NCBI GenBank assembly: GCA_950106755.1
Contig: OX467092.1
Location: forward strand, 992,001 to 1,056,000
Length of the DNA stretch: 64,000 bases
Direction: 5' to 3'
Origin: Climacium dendroides
Taxonomy: Eukaryota > Streptophyta > Bryopsida > Hypnales > Climaciaceae
Shown here: positions 47,879 to 59,600 of the stretch, one piece after another
Layout of the letters: the number at the start of each line of letters is the position of its first letter
Numbering within the stretch: position 1 is the first letter of the stretch
Notes under the pieces: model-generated
Told to the model about the DNA's origin: nothing
The model's database searches: none
Seen by the model: the letters and a program-made list of their open reading frames with translations, nothing else
Position numbers and translations under genes: made by a program

Positions 47879-48287
47879 TCTATACATTAAATCAAGATGT
47901 TTGTTATGTTTGTTTGTTTGTTTGTCACGTTGAGATCTCCCGGACCGTGCGTCCCCTGATTGCATGCTTGGTACCGTTAGAAAGCCCTTGGCCAAGAGGG
48001 GTGTACCGGCTTGGTTTCGTGGCGTTCAAACGTACGGTGTGAAAGTTTTTGAATTTTGAAGTATTTTTTGAATCTAAAAATTAGAAAATTACTTTTGCTT
48101 ATATTTTGGTTACAATCTTAGCATAGTCAGAAAGCTCTCAGTGAGTAGGGGTGCACAGGCTTTGTTTCGTGACATTCCGACTCACAGTGAGAAAGTTATG
48201 CATTTTTGAGTTGTTTTTGGTTTTAAAAAAATTAGAAAATCACTTTTACTTTTGTTTTGATTGTGGCAATGACATGAGACATACTAG
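47879..48287 (+). mobile_element. Helitron-like element R1, copy C, joined head to tail to copy B
   Basis: It starts TCTATACATTAAATCAAGATG (shown in part by TCTATACATTAAATCAAG) directly after the CTAG of copy B, has two internal monomers, and ends GAGACATACTAG at 48287 before T. The terminal hairpin is weakened by substitutions. Confidence 0.75.
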
Positions 48288-48679
48288 TAGTCTTTAAAAT
48301 AACAAGATGTGTGGGCCCTAAAGAATCTTCTACAAAATTACATATTGAAGAAAATTAAATCTATTATAAAGATTATTATCTTTTAGTTATTAGACTTTAT
48401 CTTAAAAAAACATTTAAATTAACTATTTAGGTGCAACAAATGATGTAGACTTCCTTTAAACTATTTGTAATGAGTGCCCAATGTTTAAATTTGTTTTCAA
48501 GGTGAGGTGGAATGTTTGCAATGTCTTCTTGTAGGTAGCTAGAGGTTGAAGTATTGGTCGTCTCTATCTTAGGTTTAGTTGTGGAATCCTTCATTAATTT
48601 TCTTGAATTAAAATTTGTGCCTATTCAAAAAATAGTTGGCATTCCATCCATTCTTACAATTGAAACAACAAACACCAGT

Positions 48680-50261
48680 TTTCACTTTTAATCAGCTTCA
48701 CCAATTTTCAGTGTGCGGTTTCCGAATTGGACGAGAAAGAGGTTGTAGGAGTAGAGCTAAAACAGTCTCGAAAGGTGTGATTGTGTTTCCTATAGTTTTG
48801 TGATGCAGAAGTCGCTGCACAATCCTCAACATTGACACATCCAAATGTGCTGAGAAAAAGAGCAAGAAACAAGAAAGCAAAGGACAAACCAAATTGTAAT
48901 GAAATTTAGATTATCGATGGGAATCAATGAGTGATGCAGGATCCCTTCGAGTGTAAGAAGGACTTTACCTAATGAATGTAAGGGATGTAAACTATGCTTT
49001 CTCCCTTCACTTCATTCTTGCACCTACCTTGAATGACAAAAATATAACAATTCATTTGGCGGAATGAATTCCCAGACTCAAATGACTGTCTACAAGCCTT
49101 CAAATCCTAGCTTCCAATTAAGAGTATGCATACACTGGAATCAGATTAACCATCGTTTCTTAAATGCTCGAAGAGCAGAGATTTAGGCTTTCAAGAAGAA
49201 AGCGCAAACTCATCACTTCGATGCCTTCATCAGGCGGGATATTCTCTATAGGTGGTAGTTTTGATTGTGCTGCTCTACTTTGGTTGTTTAGCTTGCACAT
49301 CCAAGCTAAACTTCAAAGCCCTCTGGCAAAAGTCCATGATACAGAACACACAATTCGATCTTTGAGGAGATTCTCTGTAACAAGCAAGTACAGTGAAACA
49401 AGAGGAGCCGAACAGGAATTCTTTGCACTTGGTAGTAAGATCACAAAAATGAGATCTACAGCCACGCAAACATGCAATATCGTTTAACAAAATGCTACAA
49501 TAGGGACGGTCCCAGACTTTTTTTGCAAGGAATCAAAGTTGCACACTACCTCTTTCAAAAGTCATATCATCATAGAGCATCTGCTTCCGCTTTAGCGTCT
49601 TGGGTTGACGCGCATTACTTCAGGCCTTGCACCCCATGACTCTTACGCCTTTCTTGTACACCCTGTGCTTGCAACAGAGTTTCTGGCCTCAAAATGGCCG
49701 CGGCTATCACTAACCCACTGCATTGTCGACGCACCCAGCGCGTGTGCATCGTTGCCAATGCTAACTGTGGAGGAAATGCGAATCAATATTATGTGCGGTA
49801 AGTAGCTAAGACGGTGATCAAACTTGATTCACGACAACCTTGCTTGAGCATTGATCTGCGAACAACAAAGATCAAATTCAGGTGAAGAAGAATACATGAA
49901 TTTTAACTGAATCTGTGAGCTCGTCCTTGTGCAACTTTTGATTTGATATTTGAAAAACAGACCGCAACAAAGGTTGTCATGTATGCAGTACTTTAAGTGG
50001 TCAAATACACTAAATCTTGGAGAAAAAATCACATTAGAAATTCACTTAAACAAATTGTAGAATAAATTTAGTGTTAGTTCATATGGTGTCCACATCCATG
50101 CTAGAGTACTTTGGAGTCTTCTCTACTAGACAATAATTTATTAGTGTTTAGAGACCATGCTCAGATGCTTATTGAGACTACAGTATAAGTTAATGGGTGT
50201 AGTTTCTGTGAATTCCTCTTCTGAGTCCCTCTTCAAAAATCTTTCGTGAATCTTAGAGTGG
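48680..50261. other. GC-richer unrecognised block upstream of the prolidase pseudogene
   Basis: Composition changes abruptly from AT-rich repeats near 48680 and stays gene-like to about 51360. Open frames exist on + at 49164-49487 (starts MLEEQRFRLSRRKRK) and 49605-49805, and on - at 48698-48892, but none matches a family I recognise and none has obvious splice partners. It may be further decayed gene sequence copied with the prolidase fragment. Confidence 0.35.
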
Positions 50262-50993
50262 GTCCTGCTACAAGGAGGGGAGGAACAGAATCGCTACGTT
50301 CTTGCTCGGTGTGAAGGAGCCTGGCTTCTTTGGCACGTTGGATTTGCACACCAAGACCTCGGCTCTGTATTGTCCGCGGCTGGATGAGGAGTATGCCGTG
50401 TGGCTAGGACACATTCAACCTCCTTCCTTTTTCAAAGCTTTGTAAGGAGTGGACGAGCTTGTGGAGGATTTGGCTTCGAAACAGTGAGAACCAGATTGGT
50501 CATTATATCTTCTACATGGCAAGAACACTAACAGTGATAGCTTCTCGCAGCCCGCTCAGTTTGAGGGCATGGAGAGTTTTTCCGTGGATCAAGAGGCGCT
50601 GTATCCTGTGCTCAGCGAATGCCGTGTCCACAAATGATCTCCACTTGAAAATGACTTAATGCGCTAAGTGTGCAAGGTACTCTGTTCGTCTTCGAATGAG
50701 TTGTAGGATTCATTTCATTCAGTGAATTTCTAGTGTTGATTTATTGCAATCATTGTCGCTGCGTAGAACTTATGATACCTGTAATTGGGATCCCAAGTTA
50801 GTTCTGCTGTCCCCACCCAAGTCATGTAGGAGTGCAATCCAGGCATGAAGGAATACGAGCTTGAAGCCATATTTCTTCACCATGTATATCGTTTTGGAGG
50901 ATGCCGCCATTGCTCTTCCACTTGTATTCGTGCCACAGGGACCCAATAGCTCGGTTCTTCATTATGGGCATGCGTCTGCACCCAATGCACCTT
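50262..50993 (+). pseudogene. Broken Xaa-Pro dipeptidase (prolidase, PEPD-type) gene fragment with an apparent intron
   Basis: Stretches in the + frames match the N-terminal half of plant and animal prolidase: VLLQGGEEQNRY (from 50262); then after a small deletion and a frame change LGVKEPGFFGTLDLHT and PRLDEEYAVWLGHI (50299-50442); then LHGKNTNSDSFSQPAQFEG and LYPVLSECRVHK (to about 50664); then [15 protein letters not shown] and GGCRHCS, and after another shift [14 protein letters not shown], ending near 50993. In-frame stops occur at 50443, near 50485 and near 50632, and again in the later part. The gap about 50677-50798 begins GTACTC and ends in AG exactly where the homology is interrupted, so it looks like a kept intron; the copy is therefore not a reverse-transcribed one. 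The catalytic C-terminal half, with the metal-binding Asp, His and Glu residues, is absent. No protein should be made. Confidence 0.85.
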
Positions 50994-51360
50994 GATGCTC
51001 CCACTACATGGAAGACTTCACAATCTTCCTTTGCTGAAATTGCAGCATCTAGGGGCAACGCAACGCCATCCCCACATCAGATGCTTCAAGTCACGATGAG
51101 TAGCCTTGTGCAATCTTTAAAACCCTATGAAATATTGAGTAAATTCCATTCCACAGAGAAAGGACCCAAAAATCATATGGTCTTCAAATGCAAACCTGAA
51201 AGCAGCCGAATCATCTCTCTCTGGTGGGATTATCTTGCTTTGTTCAATTTCTATTGCAATTCGAGCAAATAATGGTTTCGACGAGTTGAAATTCCCCACC
51301 ACGTGTTCCAAAGCGCTGCCGAAGTTTCCCGTCAGGGGAACGTAAGCGTCTCCTGACAGG
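50994..51360. other. GC-richer tail after the prolidase pseudogene
   Basis: This piece keeps the composition of the block before it and ends at about 51360, where strongly AT-rich sequence resumes. An open frame on the - strand at 51117-51311 and one on + continuing through 51272 show no recognisable family. No prolidase C-terminal motifs were found here. Confidence 0.3.
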
Positions 51361-54070
51361 GCTCATTAATTTGATTTTAATAGAAAAACAAAACTTGTCA
51401 AATTTACATTATAATCCATTTTTCAAGTTTGATAAATTCAATGTATTATTGCAACTTTGTATGTCAAGGTCTGTATAACGTTGTGTGATTTTTTTTTGTC
51501 AATTTTTTTAAAAATAATTTAATAAATAAAATTATATTTCTTTTTTTAGATTATTTTTTAGATAAAAAATAAAAGTTTTTTTTAATATAATTGTAATTGA
51601 TATGCTTTCCTTTACATAGTGTACTTTTAAACATCACAATAATTTTATTTTTCATCAATTTTTGAAAAAATTAAAATTTTTAGTAAAATATCATTATTGA
51701 AATAAGCCTAAAATAGATGTAATAATAATTATTTTTAATGAAAATAATAGCAACAAGTTTTTGGTTTGTAAAAATAAGATTGTTTAATTTACATGTTGTC
51801 CCTCTAGAATATATTTTGAATTAAGTAGGCCTTTCCTTACCATGGACTTTAAATTGCATTTTTCAATCATTTTTATTTATTTATTTTGCATTTATATATA
51901 ATATTTTATTAAAATTGAAATTAACTTATAAGTCATATAAGATCCAAATGGTATTTTAAAATGGAGTTAGAATATGGAATTGGTATTCAATGACATGGTC
52001 ATAGACATTCAAGCTAAATACAATGTCACGTATAGAATAAAAGACATAAATATGGAACAAGTCTTTATTGAATGGAAGATGGAGCCTATGACCATGTATT
52101 TAATTTGAATGTCTTCTGTTTTGTATGCCCTATCTTGCCTCTATTTATGAAAAAAAATTATTTTTATTATTTAAAAATAAATTGCAAAACCATATTCTAT
52201 AAGTCATAAAATGTTCAAAAATCATGTGAACATATGAATTCATTTCAAATGTTTAATCAAGTTTGAAGAACAAAAAGCCAAAAATACTAAATTGCACTAC
52301 ATAGTATTTTGTTTAAAAAAATCTTCATAAAAAAATCTTCAAAAAGAAAACTTTTATAAAACTCTAAAACCATTCAAGATAAACTAAAGGATGTTTTGTT
52401 GACACTGGCCATCACCAAAAATGGCCCCTACCTCTCCCTTAACCTTTCTCTTTTACGACTCATTATTTTAAATAATATACTATTCATTTTCTATACAAAG
52501 TACATTGAGCTTGATATTTGGTACAATTTAAAGTGCAATTTTGCTTTTAGTTTGTCACATCCCTATCTCCTTGGGGTGACCGAAGTACCTTAGTGAGCAA
52601 AGAGGACCTCGGGGGTGACTCCTCAAACCATGTAAGAACTTAAAAAGGGAGAAATGGGTGACTTCTAAACAAACTAGGCACGATAGCGTCTTAGATTTGA
52701 AGGTCATGGTAGTGTATTATACATGCTTGGAAAACCCTCAAGAATACACATCCAATCATTTAAAAATGCATGATTTGGACTAGTAAGCTAAAAATTATGG
52801 CTGTTCAAAGTTGGTGGTGTCTTAGTGGTGCTGGGACACTTCAAGGTTAGAAATGAGAGGTTCCCAATGAATCCTTCATGAAAATATGGTATGTAGCATA
52901 TCATTGGAAAACTAAGAATATAAGGAAACTAGAATGACAAGCATTATAAGGTTCTAAGCTATGAGTCCAAAGTTATGGCCAAGAGAAGGGTTGTGGTGAA
53001 GGTGTAACACTACTCCTAATAAATTTGAATCTTTGGAGGGTCATAAGTTTATGAGGACTTGTCTAAATGAGACAAGTGAGTAGTCCATCGACACTTACTT
53101 GTTGTGTGGTTGGAAGGTGTTATTTAGGTTGCAACAAAGTTATCTTACTACTTTTCAAATTTCAAATTTCATTTATGTAACAACAATTCTGGCATCGCTT
53201 TGCTATCACCTCCACTTGTCACTTAAAAATAAACAATTTGTTCATCATACTACTACACAAATCAATAAAAAAAAAATGAATTAAGTGTTCAATTCTTATA
53301 ACTAAATGCATTTGGTACCCATTGTCATTATAAATATGAATTTTTTTGAACTTGCATGTGCAACACAATAACTTTGTGCATTATCAATGTATCACCACAA
53401 ACAACTTGACAAATATAATACTAGATTTTGATTAGTATGGAATTAAAATTTCAAATTAATACATTTGGAAATGCATTAAAGATCATATGAAATAGACACA
53501 ATATACTAATTTGATTTGAACTTTGGACAACGAAAATAGATGCCACTAAAAACAATCTAAAAGACAACAATTATAAAGTACCATGGCAAACCATGCTCAA
53601 GGAAAAAAATTCATGCAAGTGACCTAATACATTTGTAAGATTTGCATGAAAATATTCCAAATAATATACAATCAAATTAAATTGCTTTTTAACATGAGTA
53701 TTTTAATTTTCAATTCTCTTTATAATTTTCAAATATAATAGTAGTAAGTTTATTATCCCACAATATTATATAGATGCCCATGATTTTTGAAGTACAACAA
53801 ACAATTGTCAATTGTTCTAATATTCACGAGAATATTCATCACAAAAATCCTTTTTCCATTATCACAAACTTGCATGTAGAACTTTATTTGTTTTCTTCTT
53901 TTATGAATAGAAGATATTACAAATTTGTAATATTAGATGTTTTTTTAAGCCTTTAAGAGATTGTTTTTGGGATGATCCCCTTATTGTGAACCACGACATT
54001 ACAGTCATATTATAAAATAATAAAAAATAAATAAAAAAATAAAAAATTCAAAAAAACATTATTAAAAACA
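51361..54070. other. Gene-free AT-rich region
   Basis: Extremely AT-rich with T and A runs (51490-52380). From 52560 to 53100 composition is less extreme, but no family is recognisable. Short frames (52396-52593, 53099-53284, 53774-53956) are not supported as genes. Confidence 0.45.
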
Positions 54071-54079
54071 TTTAAAAAT

Positions 54080-54650
54080 CCCGGTGCACTTAGTTCTACT
54101 ACAACCACCACTACAACAAACCACATGTGAACAAAAGGTTTCTAATAAACTATAATTTTAACTTCAAATTTTGAGCATTGCTTACTAATGAATATAGGAT
54201 TCTACTCCCCCAATTTCAAATTCAAATAAAATTTGGAATGATTTCTAGAAGAGATTAAAAATGCACTAAAATGGCAAGTTTTTTTAACTCAAATATTTTT
54301 AGAGAACACATTTAGATGACCATTACATCAATATTCAACTCAAAATTAGCTTTCAATAGAGAGATATTTTTTAGGAATTTTTATTTTTATTTTTTAAACA
54401 ATTTTTTCTTATATAAAATGTAGGGATGTGAAAGTTATTTTTTAGTTCTACAGTGTATCTTTTTACTTTTAAAATTTATAACTAATTATTATTAATAAAT
54501 AAAAATATCAATAATTCAAAATATATAATTTTAAAGTAGAAAAATCTATTCATATTTTTTCATTTAATTTTATTTAAAATTCAAAAAGTATATGGGGGGT
54601 CTAAAGTTTTGTTTGCATGCTGACATCAAAAAAAGGAGTTCACCCCCGAG
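54080..54650 (+). mobile_element. hAT-like MITE R2, copy 3, with 8-bp target duplication
   Basis: TTAAAAAT stands at 54072-54079 and again at 54651-54658. The ends contain CGGTGCACT and AGTTCACCC(C)CG, an imperfect TIR of the family. A small extra ACTACAACC duplication lies near the left end. Confidence 0.85.
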
Positions 54651-55129
54651 TTAAAAATATTATATTTTTTTTTGAAAAAACATTTAAAAATTAAATTTTT
54701 ACTATTATTCAACATGGCAATCACTCAACCACATCAAATTGTTGCTATGGTTGAGTTCTTACAGTCCAAGAATTCTAGGGAACTTGTGGTCTTATTGAGT
54801 AGGTGAAATCTTATCTAATATTTCCATCAATTAAAACACCTATACTCATGCTCCCAACAACTCTTTGAGGGCTTACATGAAAAAATGTAGAATTTGAATG
54901 AGCTTCATATATAAAAACCAGCCAAGGCTCATAACAATCAAGGGCCCGCACAACCACTCCATAGTGTTGATTTAGTGCATCTTTAACATTGTTTGGTCTT
55001 ACAAGATGTTGATTTCTTGTTTCATAGCATTAAGAGTTATTAGGAAAGTTTCTTATGCCGTTGTGTAGATTAGGAAGGGTGAGGAAGGGAGGGTGACTAA
55101 TGTAGACAAGCCTATTACCATACAAACCT

Positions 55130-55640
55130 GAAATATGAATATCTTGGGGCCAATCGACCAAAAGGAGTACATTTTTCCAGAGGTGTGCACTTGCTTCAAA
55201 AATCAAACCAAGTGGAATTATAATTTTGTAGTTAAAATTATGATTTTGTAATTAAAACTAAAATTATTTGATCAAAATTAAAATTATTTGATTAAAACTA
55301 AAATTATTTGATTAAAACTAAAATTATTTGATTAAAATTAAAATTATTTGATTATAATTATAATTATTTGATTAAAAACCTATTTTTTGTGATTTTTGAA
55401 GTAGTTTGCCTTAAAATTACAAAACCATTTATAAGGTGGAGTCATGAACAACCTATAAAACAACTCATTACTATTCTCCCATATATCCAATGGCACTTAA
55501 GTATTAATCATTAAAAGGGTTGGCAAGTTACCATATGTTGGCATTATTTAATGAAGTAATTTTTTCAGAAATTGAACAAATTTAGATGATTTTTTGGACA
55601 AAATTTGGGCCAAAAGTAGGATGACAAAATCAGATATAAA
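55130..55640 (+). repeat. Dispersed repeat R7, copy 2, with internal 20-bp tandem expansion
   Basis: Counterpart of 4730-5180. Where copy 1 has a single AATTAAAACTGTAATT-like stretch, this copy carries a run of about six units of ATTAAAACTAAAATTATTTG between about 55240 and 55370. The rest of the two copies stays collinear. Confidence 0.75.
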
Positions 55641-56050
55641 TAAGGTTGGATTGATCTACTTTAACTACATCATAAATTGAGGGGTTACTTTTTCTTGAGT
55701 ATAGATGCGTGTGCTCTTACTCCCAAACTTCAATTCTTACTACGGAACCAAGTTTTTGCATTTACATCAAATAGAATTTGGATTGTAGCCCATCATTTTT
55801 TCAATGGATAAAAATCCTTATTGAAATCCTACATGGCCAATGAAAGTAGATAGTGACTTCCTGGACCTAAGACGAGTATTTTAGAGGAAGGTCTTGAAGG
55901 TACCCAACCCCAAGGATCAGAAAAAATTTAGGAATTTTTTTCCAGACAACCATTTGTGTTTGTTTAATGCTTGTTTGTAGTCCATTTATGGTCTAAAATC
56001 ATTTTTAAAAAATCACAATTAAAAAAAAATAGAACAAAACAACATACATA

Positions 56051-56611
56051 CTGAGGAGGATCACTTAGAGTGTCCATTAAAAACCATGTGTGAACAAAAC
56101 TTTGGACCCCTATATACATTTTGAATTTTAAATAAAATTAAATGAAAAAAATATGAATAGATTTTTCTACTTTAAAAGTTTGTGTTTTGAATTATTGATA
56201 TTTTTATTTATTAATAATAATTAGTTACAAATTTTCAAAGTAAAAAGATACACTGTAGAACTAAAAAATAACTTTCACATCCCTATATAATATAAGAAAA
56301 AATTGTCTAAAAAATGAACAAAAAATTCCTAAAAATAACTCTATTTAAGTTGATTTTGAGTTGAATATTGATGCAATGGTCATCTAAATGTGTTCTTTAA
56401 AAATATTTGAGTTAAAAAAACTTGCCATTTTAGTGCATTTAAAACCTTTTGTAGAAATCATTTCAAATTTTATTTGAGTTTGAAATTTTGGGAGTAGAAT
56501 CCTATAGTTATTAGTAAACAATGCTCAAAATTTGAAGTTAAAATTATAGTTTATTAGAAACCACTTGTTCACACATGGTTTATTGTAGTAGAACTAAATA
56601 CACCCTCTGAG
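56051..56611 (-). mobile_element. hAT-like MITE R2, copy 4, with near-perfect 8-bp duplication
   Basis: Inverted relative to the other three copies. It is flanked by CATACATA (56043-56050) and CATTCATA (56612-56619), 7 of 8 identical. With copy 3 it makes a roughly 2.5-kb inverted pair. Non-coding. Confidence 0.8.
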
Positions 56612-56619
56612 CATTCATA

Positions 56620-59600
56620 TAGGGTATGACTACAAGAGGTTCTATGATTGTGGGATAAATCTAAAAAAGGCTTCTATGGATAAGTCTACTTTAAAAATTC
56701 AACCCAAGTGCACAATGGGCCATGATTCAATTCTTTTGTTTTTTACCAAATGTTTAAGCCACTACTTACTTATAAATCCTTTGTTTCAAGTATGGTACCC
56801 CACTTACAATGGTTTCATCCCTTGAACAAGGTATGACTTTCGTTTATGGGTTGGAGCCTAAGTTTTTTTGGTGTAAACATGCCCTAAATTACTTTGAGGC
56901 TAATCATGAAATCATTTGCATGTAAGGCCATTTTGGTCTTTTGGAGTTTCTTCGTTTTCCTAATTAACGAACTCCAGCTATTGGTGTTCTGAAAAAACCG
57001 GCGGCTAGTTCAAAGTTAGCCGAAGGAATTGGGAAAAAATCCAGTTGCAATTTGACAACATCGACAAAAAAACGGTAAAAAAATCTAATAAAATGAAATT
57101 AATTTTGGTAGAAAAATCTAGCATACAATAATTGGTGTGTTCTACAATAATTGAATTAATTTGTGTATGTTTTCATATGATTTTTAAAAATCAATTTTGC
57201 TAACTTTAGTTTGACCACTTATTAAACATTCACACCAAAAGAATGGAATATATAAATCTTAGGAGATTAAAATATCAAACTCAATTTAATAATTTGTACC
57301 AAATTGAAAAAATCTTCATACTACTATAATGTGGCACATGACATGTTGGATGTTTTTAATCTTAAATTCCTAAAGATTATAATTTACACCTATGGGATTA
57401 TATTTTGAAGAAATCATTAAATGTTGAAAGATAATTAGGAGGGTATATAACCCTTACTAAGCATTTGTTTTGTTCCTTACTCACTTGGTGAGGATTATGT
57501 TCCTCTTTCATGTGAATTTACTCTCAACAATGGAATAGTTGCATTGGGAGATTCTTCAAGAACCACCACAAAGTATTGTGCAGTGAGTTTGGTGAGATCC
57601 CAGGTGAGATATCTCTACTTTTATCCTTTGTACTACATGTTATCTCTACATGTTATCTCTACATGTTATCTCTGCATATATTTGCACTTCATGCAAGCGT
57701 GAGGTAATTTTTGGAGCATACAACCTTGATGACTAAGGCATACAAAGCTTGTTTGCATTCTTGTAGGTTTTTGAAAGAAGATTGACAAATTTGTGTTTTT
57801 CATGGAGGCAAGATTGAACAGTTTTGTTGTTATGAGTTCATTTTATTTTGATTGTAAACAATGTTGATAAAGAAACATGGTTTTAAAACATTTTCATTGT
57901 TGAGAAATTTGATCTCAAGATTTTCAATTGAAAACTCATATAAATTGTCAAGGGCCATTAAAGTGTATGTAACTCTAAAATTCATGGTCATGGGGATTAT
58001 TTTCTCCATGCTTGTAGATATTTAGTATGGAGGTCACAATATCATCAATATCAACACTTCGTAATTAGACAACAAATCCAAAGTATTGTAGTTTTTTTTA
58101 TCCAGAGCAATACATAGCATAAAGAAATTGTGTAAGTCATGTCCCTCTTATTGAGAAGGATATTGTAAGGTGAGGTTTTGATAAGAGGCTTTAGCCCATG
58201 AGAGGATATAACCATAAATTTATACCTCACAATTAATCATTTACTACATTTGTTACCATTTTGCAACTATATATGAATAAAATATTTTACATTTATTTTT
58301 CAAAGATGAAATCACATAAATTCTAAGAGGCACAGAAAAATTTGGAATTTTTCTTTGAAATTATTGTTGATTCTTTAGAGAAAAAGTAAAAAAAATTCAT
58401 ATCAAATACAAAATCCCCTCAAACAATATGAAACTTTCACCATAGGAATATATTATGGTTTATAATATCATGATATAAACCAAAGTTACTATGTATTTAA
58501 AATAATATCACATCAACAAGCCATAATTATAGGTCCAAAGTTAAATTGTTATAAAATATTGAATCTAAAGAATCTAAAGAAAGTTCTAATTGGTGCACTG
58601 ATAAACTTCATTTTATTAGTTATTCTGATTTCATCATTTTTATAGCTAAAACTCACATCAAGAATATAGAGCAAGAAGTAGCTAATATACACTACAAGTG
58701 TGATCCATGGATTAACCCCGAAGTGGTTTATACTACATCTCCTCTCTTGGCATGTACAAAGAAATGTAGATAATTTTAGTATACTTGAATGAAGTAAATT
58801 TTATTTATTGTATCTTCATGGTGCAATTCCACCGACCTTGTAAAATTTGTGTATTTTGAGGGCATTATTGTACATACTTTAAAATTACAAATATAAGTGC
58901 TTTGCTCCAAAAAGAAAGAACATGCCAAAATGGTGTGTATGTTAACTTGCATTCACATAATTGCTTGGAAAGTGATTAATTTTTTTGCTTTAGATTTGCA
59001 CAAGATTCCTTCATGTGTTCATGCTTTTTGTTCTGCAACATCAATGGCTATTAAATTATTGAAAATTTATGCATCCTTCAAGCTTTGAGAATACCAATAA
59101 TTGTAACCATACTTTGTGCAATTTATACTAAAGGTATAAAGGTACAAGGCTTGTGCTCAAGGTTTTCTTGGAGGGATATTTAAATTCCCTTTTGGACAAA
59201 ACCATCACCTTCAAATAGCTATAAGACCTAGTATATAGGTAGAAGAATTAATGGATAAACTTGTGAAAACCAACCTATCTCATGCAAGGCCTTTTAATTT
59301 ACTTATTCATTTCAACTGAAAAAACACCCTTAATTGCTTACAAATGTAGGCATCCATTGTATACAAATAAGAACTACATGATAGTAGACTCAAAATAAGA
59401 CAAGCATTATTATAGAAAAAATAAGGGAGTTTGGTAGGTTGGAACTAAGTAGGAATGTTTCAATGTGAGCAACAACAATAGGCAATGAGCAATAAACGTT
59501 CATTCTTTATTTTTAAGGAATAATAAGAAAATTTTCAACAATAGATGCCAATGTTTGTGGGATTTATAAAACTTTATATCATTACATAAAAATGGTATCG

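Noticed and set aside
49164..49487. 107-aa open frame as a gene
   Set aside because: No family, no splice context, in a block that also holds a pseudogene; left as unrecognised.
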